Notes under the pieces: model-generated
Databases searched by the model: none
What the model was told of the DNA's origin: nothing
What the model saw: the letters and a program-made list of their open reading frames with translations, nothing else
Translations under genes and position numbers: made by a program
From: Panorpa germanica
Lineage: Eukaryota > Arthropoda > Insecta > Mecoptera > Panorpidae
Assembly (NCBI GenBank): GCA_963678705.1
Contig: OY783209.1
Coordinates: 2,046,001-2,110,000, forward strand
Direction of reading: 5' to 3'
DNA length: 64,000 nt
Shown: in pieces, positions 1 through 11,465 of the stretch
How the letters are laid out: every line of letters starts with the position of its first letter
Position numbering within the stretch: the stretch's first letter is position 1

Positions 1-1049
1 TTGTTGCAAAAGAATTAATTAATAATAGATAATAAACGACATAATTAAACCTGTTAAACAAAGTTACGTTAAATTAAGGTTTATCTAAGATAACTAATGT
101 TACCTGTTGAGAACTAAGTCACCTAAAATTACATTTATAATTTCAATTTAAAATTATTCTAAAACTAACATGTGAAGCTGAACATGAGATTAGCGTGGTA
201 ACTAATGTTGGCCGCGTATGGTGTGATCATGTATTAGGATGCACGAGCATGCTCGGTTCGTATCCAACATATTCGTTTCTGTACGAGCTTTTAAAGCGAT
301 TGTCTTCTATGTATAATATTAATATTTATTAATAATTTATTCAAACCAGAAAATATAATGTAAATATGAATATTTCTTTATGTAAACATGATATAATAAC
401 AATATAGAAATGTACTTTACAACAATATTACGTTCAATTCAAAATTTAGTAAATCTCATAATAAATAATTTGAACAATACCATACAAAATATTACAATCA
501 AAAATTTAATCTGTTTCCAAAATAAAACAATGACAAATGAAATTATTCCAGAATATAATAACAAAGATACTCTAGTAACGCCCAAAATACCGATTAATAC
601 CACAACACAATATCATAATTTTCAATCCATGTATACGAGCATACTCATAAATATATTTATATTTGTACCCCTAGTGTATGCTGTTTTAACTCCCACAGTA
701 TCGTAAAACAACCCACGACTACTACCCCACTCTCACCCGCAGTCAATGCCACCCATTCGATATTTCCCCACGCATATATCCATGTCCTCCACAGTGCTGT
801 GATTTCAATGTACCCCTGGAGGTACACCGTTTGGGGTAGCTACCCTAAGCACATATTGCACACACATACCTAGCTAAACACAAATTGGAATACACTACGA
901 CTAGTATCAGTATATATTTCAGTGATTTATCTGGAAATTGGTTAAAGTCCTTTTGGTTTTGTTTAGTTCACTTAAATTATTAAGGGTACATCCCTTTAAA
1001 TTTATTTGTAAAGGTCACAATTTGGACCTTTATTTTCGTTGGTAAATTT
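1..1049. other. AT-rich non-coding stretch, no gene seen
   Basis: This stretch is low-complexity A/T-rich sequence with several short runs. The 98-codon open frame at 410-706 is rich in Asn, Ile and Thr, as expected of chance translation of AT-rich DNA, and shows no motif. A slightly more C-rich patch lies at 710-860. The last 50 bases may belong to the LINE relic that follows, because an Ile/Phe/Val-rich reading just upstream of 1050 fits a frameshifted RNase H strand. Confidence 0.6.
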
Positions 1050-1316
1050 GTGAGTCTCTCACACATCGCTATTGCACTACACGAACAAGTTGATAATTAT
1101 ATAAAACAAGCTATAAATTCAGAACGCATTCCAGAAGAAGCAACTATAACATGTTCAGGCTTAAAGAGCAAAATTAAAAATGCAATAAATTGTTCATGGC
1201 AGGAAGAAAGGAACGTAGAAACTGATAACCAATTAAGGGAAGTGAAGCCATCAACTTCTAGACAAGATTTACTGATCGGAATAAATAGAAGGCTGGAAGT
1301 AGTAATATGTAGATAA
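1050..1316 (+). mobile_element. Non-LTR retrotransposon relic: RNase H domain end
   Basis: About 88 codons remain open. The start of the frame reads SHIAIALHEQVDNYIKQA, which matches the last RNase H motif of arthropod jockey/I-type LINE polyproteins (consensus SHxGIxGNExVDxxAKxA). A linker containing SGLKSKIKNAI and QLREVKPS follows, and is usual between RNase H and the terminal zinc finger in these elements. The catalytic His of the SH motif is kept; the Gly residues are partly replaced. There is no initiator Met in context, and the frame ends at 1316 before the expected GHTRLTH and zinc-finger motifs, so this is an internal scrap of ORF2. A related but worse copy lies at 29165-29400, sharing the EVKPS segment. 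Assignment to a LINE with RNase H is firm; the clade (jockey or I) is inferred. Confidence 0.75.
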
Positions 1317-2267
1317 TCAATATAATCAATAATCAAGTAGTAATATGGCAATCTCATTAAATATTCACGACTTCATCTGAATGCGAAAGTTCCTGCTCGA
1401 CGCATTACACGCAAATAGTACAGGGAATGGATATATTAAGGGATCCTTGAGACTTTTAGTGGCTAATAACAGAAAAGACGGGTGCAAAGAGCGGTGAGCA
1501 GGGTAGTTGGTGGAGCTTACAGTTGGGGTGGGTTTAGGGGTTCTGTATTGTGGTGTTTGTGGTGACAGACTGAATAGAATGTAACGTGCGTATAATAGAA
1601 AATGATTTTATCATTAATAATGTGAAGTGCCTTGTAATGAATTATATGTCAGACGTAGAATTGTGTTACATGGCTAATTTGATTCTCCGGCAGACAGAAG
1701 AAACGTGTCTACGTAAGACAAATGTGTTATGATGTAGTCGAATGGGGTAGCTAGAGAATAAATGTATATGTACATAATGTATTTAAAAGCATTAAAAATT
1801 AAATCAAAGTAACACAGTGGAACGATTTTTCAAATCTCTGTTAACGCAGAGCTTTATTATAAAGTATTTATTTCTCAGGTTTCAAAATATATTCTGTTAT
1901 GCATCTTATTGTAGCAATTTGTATTTGTATTTGTATTTGTCTTATTGTGGTAATTTGTGTAAGCTTAGATACTTTTTAACCAAAGAAATAAAGTTTAGTA
2001 TGTTTTTATTTATGCGTTTTATTTCATTTAGAATATGACCTTGGAATTGAAACAATGGAATATAATCTTAGAATTATTGTTTTAGAATACAAAATATTAT
2101 GAGTTACAAAAAATTGTCTAAATTATAGATACCAACAAGCCAGGTATACGGATATTAAAATATAAAGCATCTAAAACTCTTGCTGCAACTTTTTATGATT
2201 ATATAACAATATGCTCTAATTTGTAAATAAGAGCACTGTGCAATTTCCTGTTTCTTAAGTAGGCTAA
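1317..2267. other. Non-coding stretch with a short TTTGTA tandem repeat
   Basis: No gene is supported. A short tandem array of the hexamer TTTGTA (about four units) sits near 1919-1941. The 73-codon frame at 1817-2038 reads across this T-rich repeat and has only Tyr/Leu/Phe-rich low-complexity content. Confidence 0.55.
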
Positions 2268-2656
2268 AGCCGGCTCCAAACGATGTTACGAACATCTTCC
2301 AACGTTGGACGTTTGATGGATGGACGCATCGTGTGGCCGATGCTGGAACTAAGTGTGTCCAATATCATTAAGTTCGGGCTGTTGTGGTCTTTTGACCCGC
2401 CTTAAAAGTGATTTTTTTTACCCCCACCACACACTTACTCCACATGTCATGCACTGCAGTATGAATCGTCCAACAAAGGAAGGTTTTATACTTGAAAGTC
2501 TCTTTATTTACTTGAAAGTTTTTGTTAAACAGTGTCAGTGTCAATAATATCAACAAATTAATAAAATAAATAAATCATTCAGGAAACTTGCCATGTTAAT
2601 CTTCCAATATTTGACACACACATTGGAGGCATCGTATATTCGTCTGGAGCCGGCTC
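2268..2656. mobile_element. MITE-like element with palindromic GAGCCGGCTC ends
   Basis: The left end (AGCCGGCTCCA at 2268-2278) is matched in inverted orientation by the right end (TGGAGCCGGCTCG at 2645-2657). The 25 or so bases inside each end also match imperfectly when inverted (about 70 percent by eye). The outer core GAGCCGGCTC is itself a palindrome. The interior, about 390 bp in all, has no coding capacity; the opposed frames at 2353-2556 are shadows. No convincing target-site duplication is visible. A weaker pair of similar ends (GGAGCCAGTTCC and GAGCCAGCTCC) occurs at 7295-7570. The DNA-transposon superfamily is not assigned. Confidence 0.45.
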
Positions 2657-5600
2657 GATTCGAATTATCATATACCTTCTAAACAAAACAAAACTTCCTA
2701 ATTATTTGACAGTTGCTATTGCTGTAAAATATGAGATATACAGTCGTTAGTTGTACTGTCACAATTTCTGCAAAGGGAATTGACCATAGGGCAGCTTTCT
2801 AAGGGTAGAGAATGCTCTAGTTGGAAGAATAGAACAAGTTATTATAGGGTTTTGTGTGATGCAGGACTTGGTAGGGCGGCATATGTGGTAATTCATTCAT
2901 AAGGCTGACACTTAATTAATGGTGTAATTCTATGCTTAATTCTCTAGTGGAAATATATATATATATATATTAATTATAAAATGTTGCATTATATTTGTTA
3001 ATGTTTTCGTCCAATTACATTACTTAAACTGATTTTAATATATTCCCAACAATTGAAATGTCAATTTTATTTAAAACTACATCAATAGTAATACATTTAT
3101 TCAAAAGCATTGTACATAAATGCATGTGCATCCCCTAGTGCATTCTGATGCACCGTTGAACATTATGATTCAACCCTTAACGAGATAGTTACCGGGGTGT
3201 AACTGCAATATATAGTTAGTTGAATAGCCGTGTAATAAAAGCACCATTTTATATCAAACAATTCGTTTGAACGTCAGAGAGGTTAATTTTTATCATACCC
3301 ATACCCTGATCATCATTTATCCACCCTCTCCTCCCCCGTAATGTTCGCACGCTCATCTCTCTCCTCCATGTACTACAACGACAGCTTTATTTAACTGATT
3401 GTAGCATGAACTATGTAATAATGTACAAAAGAGCTGAAGTGTAAAGTGAAAATAATAAGCGCTTTGTTGTGAGCGGTATTCGAACTAAAAGGATGCGGCT
3501 GGCGTGGTGTGGAATGGCGGACGTGCATATTGGTGCCGTTAATACTCGCGTTGGTGAAAAATTGCATCGAAATATATAAAGTATAATGATGTAACAAGGT
3601 AATTAAATACCCGATACACACAGTTACGTGCTCTTATGTATGTGAGGTCCCACGTTCTCGTTACGATCATATCAACAACAGATCTTCCGTTTAGTACACA
3701 GCTACTTTTATAACTTGGTCGTTTGAACATATGGCTAACCCTAATCATTTCGACTATCGACAATGATGTTCGACAATGTCGACTATCGTCAGTAAGGGGG
3801 ATTGGAGGTGTTTCGAATTAGCATACTGTCTCATGAGTTAGACTACATATAATACGGAAGCGAATACTTTTATCTACCTATGTACGAACGCACGGACCTA
3901 TGGACTATTTCAACGCAGTGATAAACATTAAAATAAACACTTATTTTATTCTTAAAACAATATGTGAGTGAGACATATTCAAAGTTTCAAGAGTGTACTT
4001 ACAATACTTCCTTGTGCTGTACCATATATCATTTCGTTTTCGTTTAATAAAGAAATGAAACGCATATTTTTACATCGTCTATGGTTATGTCTTGTTTTTA
4101 TGATATATTCATACATACACATACATCAATGTGTGTGTATGTATACTATACGTTTAAATATATGCACATAAAAAATACGCAGAGATAATAAATCAGTGAA
4201 ATCCAAATATTTTACAAATGAAACATAGGTTATATTTAGTAGACATTATTTTTCGGAGCGTTTTTTGGAACTTGTGCTTTGACAACGAATTAGTTTTGGT
4301 TTTGAGATATTTACACTTAAAGAACATATTTCTTTGATCATTTAATAAATAGAAGTCTTCTTTCACCTTCGTTCGTGTGTTAATAACCCTTACAATAATC
4401 CTTGACCATCCCTGCTGTAAAATACTTTCCCATATAAACACATATGAATGTAAACCATATTGAATGAATTTTTCACATTCGTAATATACGAGTATAACTT
4501 AAGAGAAGCGGCAGCGGGATGTTATGTCGGGGGTACAGTGCCCCCCTTGATGTCGCCTTGCCTGATGTGCTACCACAGCATCCATTTGCGGCTGTCCTGT
4601 CAGCCACAGTACCACGATACGCAGCGAATCTCTGGAAACGCTCTTCAAGTTTTTTGATATGAGACACATATGCCTACAAATGTTTCAGAAATCTCATGTT
4701 TCTATAAATGGTTCACTTTATTTTATGTTCGTGCTGGGATCACTTTTTTAAGATATGAAATAGGGTGAGATGCGAGGGATACGAAGGGATGTTTCCTGGA
4801 ATACAGGAATCCTGGAATGTAACAAAAGTGTAGTGAACCACAATAGTATCAACCACCAAACACACACACACACACACGTTCTGCAATAGTTTTTTTATAA
4901 TAAAAAAATAAGGAAACGATTTTATTTAAATAAGAAAATATTTAGAAGATGTGTGGAAAACTTTGTGTGATAAAGAAACCATCTGCAGCTTCTTATGCTA
5001 TATTAAAGTGTTAGGTAAAATATGAACTACCCAGATTGGATTATCGAAGCTACTGCTGCTGCTACTGCTGCGATGATATCAAAAATGCAAGAATTTTAAC
5101 ATATATTTTACATGCTAAGAAAATGAGGTAATTTCAAGAATATTCAGGTGGTGTTTTTCCTGTCTTATGCAACCACGATCCACATGAGCCTGAGGTTGCA
5201 AATTCGAAACGTGTCTTGTTTAATTTTCATTAACTAATATAACTAACATACTACACCAGCTGTCTCATTACTTTCTTAGAAATAACTAACCAAATTACAA
5301 TTATTTTGTTCATAATTTAAAAGGATGCTTAGGGAATTCGTATTTTATCGCACTTAGAACAAGAAATGTTTATTCTTATAGAAATAGTAATCATAAATAT
5401 ATTTGCCGAAGTAATCTTTAGCCAAGGTGTTAATGCGGGCCTGGTTACAATATACAAACATTTATGAATTTCCTTCCCGATCTAATGCTACTTCCCATTT
5501 ACCCTCAACGTGAACATTCATCATTATTCATTTTTGCATATATTAGTAACTTCTATGTACTCGTATTTATATATCTAAACTTAAATATATATACATAAAG

Positions 5601-5940
5601 CTATTCAAAGCGCCTCAATAAAAAAAAGTTTCCGAAAGCCCTTAAAAATATTAAATACAAAATTCATTTCGTTTTATTCTTCGGTGCAAATGACAGTTCT
5701 TATTCTAAAATGTTTTCAAGAAAAATACGAGTATGAAAAGTTTTCTTACAAACGCAGTCGTTGTCGCCCTTGTCATTGCCATTTATAGAAAACTGCTTTT
5801 AACGGTTTGACTTAACTTGGGGGTTGAATAAAATCATCCCCCTTCAATCCCCCTGCATGTGTGATCGACAATAGATATGACTATTAGCTAAGGAAATACA
5901 TTTATCTTAAACGTTTTTATTTGTGTACTTCTTTACATAT
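2657..5940. other. Non-coding stretch with microsatellites and one GC-richer patch
   Basis: No gene is supported. It holds a (TA)n run near 2952-2970, a (CA)n run at 4861-4877, a short GCT/CTG triplet run near 5048-5072, and a GC-richer patch at about 4505-4640 with overlapping 64-65 codon frames on both strands that match no family I know. A box-B-like GGTTGCAAATTCGAAAC at about 5192-5208 could be a tRNA-derived scrap. The open frames at 3391-4441 have no recognisable motif. Confidence 0.5.
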
Positions 5941-6010
5941 ACAGCGATGATATAGTGGCTGAAAGCATTTACGCTTGTCTTTGGATTCAATCTCCGAGCC
6001 AGTAATATAT
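5941..6010 (+). repeat. tRNA-derived SINE-like head (copy S1)
   Basis: The sequence GATATAGTGGCTGAAAGCAT resembles a degenerate box A region, and GGATTCAATCTCC about 30 bases later resembles the box B TTCRA core. The spacing is near that of a tRNA, and an A/T-rich tail follows. Copies at 14018-14085, 37158-37235 and possibly 40755-40800 share either the GATAYAGTGG head or the TGCTGTGTCTTCAGGTTCGAT core. It does not fold into an intact tRNA by eye, so it is called a SINE remnant rather than a tRNA gene. Confidence 0.4.
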
Positions 6011-8140
6011 TTATTTCATAATTAAACCTTAAAAATATAGAGAGAGCACTTAATACGACAGTGAGTGTACAAATGTACAACTATGACGTCACCAGATTTT
6101 AAACATGGCGCAGTATTTATTCTATTTACTTAATGTCCCTTTAAATTGCACATAAAATTGCTAAAATCGTACATAATATTATGACTAATTCTAGAAATAT
6201 ATGTACAGCTCCTAAAAGAAAAGGATTTGTGAGACGTTTTACACTATGAACTCAAAAAATCCACTTATAAAAAGAAAGAAATCCAAGTGAAAACAAATAA
6301 ATAATATTTATTTTCTAATCCCGGAATGTTGGTATTTTGCAACGATATTTTATATTTTCAGTTGCAATATTCCATGTAATTTATTTAAAAAGAAAATAAG
6401 TGAGACATGTAAAAATTTAGTAATATGAGAATATTCTCTCTGACAGTAACTTGAAGGATTTCAACTGTAGATGTCTCTAGTGCTTCTCAGATCCACGTGG
6501 TCTCAGTGCTACACCAGACAACAGATACTACGTTACGAATACCTCCACCACCCCCAACACAAATGTTCCTTTTATTTAACCTACGATTCACGAAATGGGA
6601 CGAGACGGTGAGGGGGAGACACACAATCTTTACGTCTGACGGTTTGCAATTTTCTGCACGCGTGACTTGGATTCACAAAAATAAAACCCGGAAATATCGT
6701 ACACTAAAATGAATGAAAAAAATGCTGGAGAAAAAATGTTTAGAAGAATAATATAAGAAGATAAGTACTGTTTCTTCCACTGAGCGGATGTTGGGAATTT
6801 GTGAAGAATATGGAAGCTAAACACATATACATTGATACAAAGTGTGTTTTAAATGAAACAGTACTGTTGATAATACTGTTAGTGAATAGTACTATCAAAT
6901 TAACTATTTTTATAACAGTATGAACCAACAGCAGAATATTTATTACTCCGTTTAAATATCAATATTAAATTAAGCGAGGAAGAAAGGTAAAGCGTGAGGA
7001 ATCCTTTCCTTTCATGTTTTTCTCTCTCGCACACATTTTGGACACACTTTTACTCTATAGGAAATATAGACTATTCATTCTCCATATATATATATATATA
7101 TATGCTCTAGCTCAAAGGTTTTATGCAAGGAATACTTGATTATCTTGAAGCGGCATCTATCGCATAAATACGTAACTTTTTTTACCTAATTCATTTACTT
7201 TTCTTGTTTCGTTTTAGAAATTTTAATCACTTTACATGGATAATAACCCTGTTTGTTATCAACATAATTTTGTATAAGTTTCTTTTCAAATCTGGAGCCA
7301 GTTCCTTAAAAATGTAATTTAGATAGGTCTAATAATAACCTTTTTTTAATGTTCTTACCATTCTATTGATAACAAGGGCAATTAATCACACACAGACGAC
7401 CCCAAAATTTTTAGTACATCTAATCGCATCTGTAGGGTTAGTAGGATACTCATTAACAAAGATAAATTAGATTTTAAGGGCCCCTTAACCTCAAATTAGA
7501 CTACTGAATTCATAACTAAAGTATAACCTAGTTTAATGGAAATAATTTTAATTTTGAGCCAGCTCCGTCACCAGCATTTGCTACCAAAAATCAATTTATT
7601 AGGACCAATCAAAACCATAATTGACGGACGCGTCGTTGGCTCACGTTTCGCAGTAATAAATAAGAATTAATTAAACCTACACGTGGTATTTCAATTGTCT
7701 ATCTGCAACAATTGCAATTGACTCGTTATATTCAAAAAGCAATAAATTTCTATTTTGAATTCAATACATAAAACTATTGGCTTAAAAGCAGAGATATTTC
7801 TAGATAATGATTTAAAAGCAAGCGAGCCGCCGTCTGCCTTCTGCCTTCTGCTTTCTGCCGTCTACCATCGGGTAATCTATGGCGCAATCTTCACTCTATT
7901 CTCTAACGAACGTGTTCCCGTTTTCAGACACCGGAAATACTCAAGCAGTGCCATTTTTTGTGCAGTTATATTTTATTTTCCTCATTTATTTTTATATATA
8001 ATGAAATATATGAATAGAGCCAGGGCCGTGTTTGCCACAAGGCGAAATAGGGACATGCATTTTGGGCTATTATATCCCGCTAGTGGTTATGCAGTTTGTT
8101 TCTTCATTTTAACCTGAATTCTCTATGAAATGTTACGCAG
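6011..8140. other. Non-coding stretch, (TA)n run and weak MITE-like ends
   Basis: No gene is supported. There is a (TA)n run at 7084-7103. Two weakly inverted GAGCCAGYTCC motifs at about 7295 and 7557 may mark a decayed relative of the element at 2268-2656. A short TTCTGCC tandem lies near 7837-7858, and the 120-codon frame at 7755-8117 that crosses it shows no conserved domain. Confidence 0.45.
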
Positions 8141-8337
8141 AATACGCAGAAAAAGAAATGTGAGGAGAAAGTAGACAACAAAAAAGAGATCGAGGGCCAG
8201 GAAGAAGGCAAGGAAGTAGGTTTATGGTGGAATACAGAAAAGAAGGAAGGTCGGCAGGAGAAGGAAACGACGGGTAAAAAACCGGAAGATATAGGCAAAC
8301 AAAGAGAATAGGCAAAGAAAATAAGAAATACATACAT
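8141..8337 (+). repeat. Purine-rich block, possible LINE coding scrap
   Basis: About 190 bases are strongly A/G-biased on the plus strand and read as Lys/Glu/Gly-rich peptides. The opposite strand gives the Phe/Ser/Pro-rich shadow frames at 8104-8337. The bias resembles the K/E-rich coding parts of the LINE family seen at 43915, 49055 and 25536, but I could not align it convincingly to those copies. It could equally be a degenerate simple repeat. Confidence 0.3.
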
Positions 8338-8906
8338 ATAATTAAATTAAATTATAAAAGTGGTTCTTTTGTTAAAATAAACAATACCATCTTTGGTAAA
8401 ATAAATAGGGTCTTGAATTTAGTACATCTGTGCATAACTAACGCCTAAAACGTTTAAAATCCGGCCCTGTACACACTGCACAATACAGTTTCTGTTTGTT
8501 TTAGTTTTAGTTACACTACGGGTATCACTACGTCACTATGCTAGTACAATACAATACCGCATGTTGGTTCCTGTCTCTGCTGTTAGCGGCGCCACTTGCT
8601 TCCTGATTCTCAGTTGGAATTAGTAACATGAGGGATTTTCAATTTTTTTTATTCTTTATTTCTTTAAATCTCGCATCACGCTTGGCCGCCTTCACGACTT
8701 ACTTGTCTTATATTCTTTCTATATATTTTTTTGCTTTTATTATTATTTTACTTTGACGAGCTTTTATTGTGTCTATTTACACTCAACAAATTAACTGCTA
8801 CAAAAGAAATACATTGTTGTTTAATTAAAATTTTATTGTTTTATTTTGTATTCATTGTTCTAGTTGGTTATTAGTGTTAAAGAGATATTAAGTCTGTGTT
8901 AATGAG

Positions 8907-9146
8907 TGAGCATTTTGGAATCACTTTGGCATCATATTGAAGATGCGTCTGATCTCTTTGTAACGAAAGAGTTCATTTACAGTTCAGATTCTCACAGTCG
9001 TTCTTAGGAAATGTCTATTTTATCGGCTACAAATGCCAAAACCACTCCAGCTGGTGGAAAAGAAACGAAGATAAAATTGATGTGAACTACAGTTGAAGTG
9101 ATAGAAACGTCACAAAACAGGGCACCTCACCAAATTGTTTACTGAG
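8907..9146 (-). mobile_element. Element B, copy B2 (short inverted-repeat element)
   Basis: This segment matches, in reverse orientation relative to the window, the 262-bp element inserted at 22283-22544. Shared blocks include GAGCATTTTGGARTCACTTTG, TTATCGGCTACA and the terminal CCAAATTGTTTACTG. The ends are decayed compared with B1: the terminal CCC is lost on both sides and no target duplication is visible. The plus strand keeps an open stretch reading ESLWHHIEDASDLFV and KEFIYSSDSHS, and the same amino-acid pattern appears in B1, so the ancestral sequence may have been coding. No known transposase motif is recognised. Confidence 0.65.
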
Positions 9147-10259
9147 AAGTGTGACACTGCACTGTCTTATTGTTTTTATTTCCTACGTAAGCTAAAACTC
9201 GTACAAAGAGAATGTAGTATTTTTTAATGTTTAGCTTTAAAACAATAAAAATGAATCTTCTGTTACACCTGTTTGGAAATACATCAGTAATCTATTACTT
9301 TAATAGTAACAGATACGACGAGTATATGTATTAATAGTAACAGATACGACGAGCATATCTATTAATAGTAACACAATAACTTTCTACCAATAAACGCTGC
9401 TTACTTCAGACTAGAATGCTTATTATTGCCCATTATTTTTAATTACTACGAACTAAATGCTATTATTAAGAATATTTTTATTACTATAATCATAAACCTA
9501 GTTTTAAAATATACTTTATTGAGTTATTAAAAAAGAGAGAACATATTAATGCTTAAAAAAGCTCCGTAAAAGCTGCGAAAACTCTATAAAAAGATTAAGT
9601 TACAAAAATAATAAAAAGTTTAAGAACACGCAGTAAATTACTTCGAAATAACACGAAGCGGTAAAAATTGTTCGCTCGTTGCCATCGCTTCTCGCTTATG
9701 AAGGGAAGGCACCCCTGAAATGAGAACCTCCGTACCCCTGACTTCATTGTTTTAACATACCGAGGGGTGGTTGGTTCTATAAATCGTGTGAATCTTACAA
9801 TTTCAATTGCTTAAATATTTATCACTGTTGCAAGTTTTATACTGTTGTTGTTAAAGCTGGGTGCACACAAAGACGAGTCTGTAATCATATGGGAGTCATA
9901 TCAGGAACAGCGCTATTATCACATATGCGGTAATTTACACTTCGCTTAAATTCTAATAAAAACAAAGACTACTTGACGTTTAGTTAAAACCATCTTACCT
10001 AGAGCGACGTAACTTTCTTATTACATTCTTATTTGCTTGTCGCATCGCTAACTCTCAAGTTACTTTCCAGTTAGTTCTATTTAAAAGTTTTAACGGCATT
10101 TTTAAAGTCAGTTTACAAAACTATTTACAATTATATAGTTTGTTCATATTTCTTCTCTGACAATTTGTTAACTGAAAAGTTGGATAGACATGTCTCTTGT
10201 TGGATCAATTATGTTTCAGGTTCGTTATTATTATTTTTAGGTATTAAAAATTTTAGGAA
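9147..10259. other. Non-coding stretch with a 31-bp tandem repeat
   Basis: No gene is supported. A 31-bp unit beginning TAATAGTAACAGATACGACG is repeated at 9301-9331 and 9332-9362, with a partial third copy to 9373. The rest is unremarkable AT-rich DNA. Confidence 0.6.
9301..9373. repeat. 31-bp tandem repeat, about 2.4 units
   Basis: Two nearly identical 31-base units and a third partial one follow head to tail. The first two differ at two positions (GTATATGTAT against GCATATCTAT). The high identity points to a recent local duplication. Confidence 0.85.
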
Positions 10260-10463
10260 TTGAGACTTCGTAACCACGAAAACATCGTCATGACGCAAAT
10301 GATGCTTGATAGTAATGATGTTCGAAGACTTTGCAGGATTAAACCCTCGGACCTTGTAATTTAATTATGTAGAATTGTTCATTGGAGCAATTTCTACCAC
10401 ACCATGCAATTATTGAAATGTAAGCTACTAGATAAGTATATCTATACTTAGTTATAGTATTAT
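10260..10463 (+). mobile_element. 5'-truncated jockey-type LINE 3' end
   Basis: This is nearly identical to 55110-55313. The first 115 bases encode the extreme C-terminus of a jockey-like reverse transcriptase, reading LRLRNHENIVMTQMMLDSNDV and ending NDVRRLCRIKPSDLVI before the stop at 10372-10374. About 90 bases of shared 3' untranslated region follow and stop at the same point (AGTATTAT) as in the other copy. The abrupt left boundary at 10260, in the middle of the ORF, is the 5' truncation expected of target-primed reverse transcription. No poly(A) tail is obvious; an A-rich tract follows. No clear target-site duplication is seen. Confidence 0.85.
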
Positions 10464-11362
10464 AGAAAATCAAAACAAAAAATTTGAATGAACCGTAATC
10501 GAGGGATTGCTAAATGAAGACTCACCGTAGTTGTAACCCTCCATCCTGTAACTCAATTACCAGAATTTCTTTTAATAGCATTCGTCTATGAATCTGTTAT
10601 TAGGCCATCAACATCTCCGAATGAAAACACTTCCCTGTACGGGCATTCCCTGTATGCTATACTAACATTTTAGAAGGTCATAAAGTATAATTTTATTTGG
10701 CACTAAACATCAAAATATGCCATAAAACAAAGTGCAGATTATGTCAAAGCACTTCTAAAACATAAACAAAATGAAATTAGATTTTTCTTCTATTACAATA
10801 TATATATATCTCCGTCCCATTCTTTCATTCTAAAAGTTAAAGTTTAATTGATGACGCAGCGAGGGCGGCTAAAGCTCATCGAGAGAATGCTCTGCTTTCT
10901 GCTCATTGCCTATAAAAGCTTATATCTCTCCATTGAACGAAAGCAGGAACACGCCTTTAACGAACTGGAGGTCAGCTATAAAAAAGTTTATGCAAATTAA
11001 AAAAAAGCAAACGAGTTTTTTAAATTGACAAATAATGCTAATAAGGGGATTTGAAAAAAAAAGAGTCAGGGAGCTTAACAAGAGAATGCGATTCAAAAGC
11101 TTCGAAAGCTTCGAGTTGGATTTTTTTGTAGGTTTTTATGAATTGCACCAGTGACAAATGATTGGTGCAATTTGTGGTTATGGCTGAATGGTATTTTCTA
11201 CTTTGTTGAATGGTTTTATTTTTATTTGATATTTATGAGTTTTGCGATAGTAGTTTTTGATTTTATTGTATTTTAGTTGAAATTTAAAAAATTATTGGAA
11301 ATGCAATAACGGAAACCAACGTAATACACAAATGTGCCTAATAGCCTCGATGTTATACTTTG
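10464..11362. other. Non-coding AT-rich stretch
   Basis: No gene is supported. AAAGCTC/GAGCTTT words recur around 10870-10920, and a short TTCGAAAGCTTCGA near-palindrome lies at about 11100-11115. Confidence 0.5.
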
Positions 11363-11465
11363 CAGGGGCGCCCTTAACCATTGCGAGGCACCGGGCAGCT
11401 GATCTTTCAGAGACCCCGGGCGGCAGAACTTTGCGAGTCCCCGAGGAGTCAGATCTTTCCTAAAT
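11363..11465 (+). mobile_element. hAT-like terminal fragment (CAGGGGCGCCC end)
   Basis: The sequence starts CAGGGGCGCCCTTAACCATT and continues with a GC-rich subterminal stretch containing GGCACCGGGC and ACCCCGGGCGGC. The CAGGGGCG start is a usual terminus of hAT-superfamily DNA elements. I could not find the inverted partner or an 8-bp duplication downstream, so this is probably one end of a broken element. The minus-strand frame at 11273-11551 is a shadow of this GC-rich end. Confidence 0.5.

Noticed and set aside
410-706. A 98-codon AT-rich plus frame
   Set aside because: Composition is Asn/Ile/Thr-rich as expected by chance, with no domain, no codon bias and no conserved motif.
7755-8117. 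A 120-codon plus frame
   Set aside because: It runs across a TTCTGCC tandem and AT-rich DNA with no recognisable domain.
9301-9373. A CRISPR-like array
   Set aside because: The 31-base units are contiguous with no spacers, so this is an ordinary tandem repeat.
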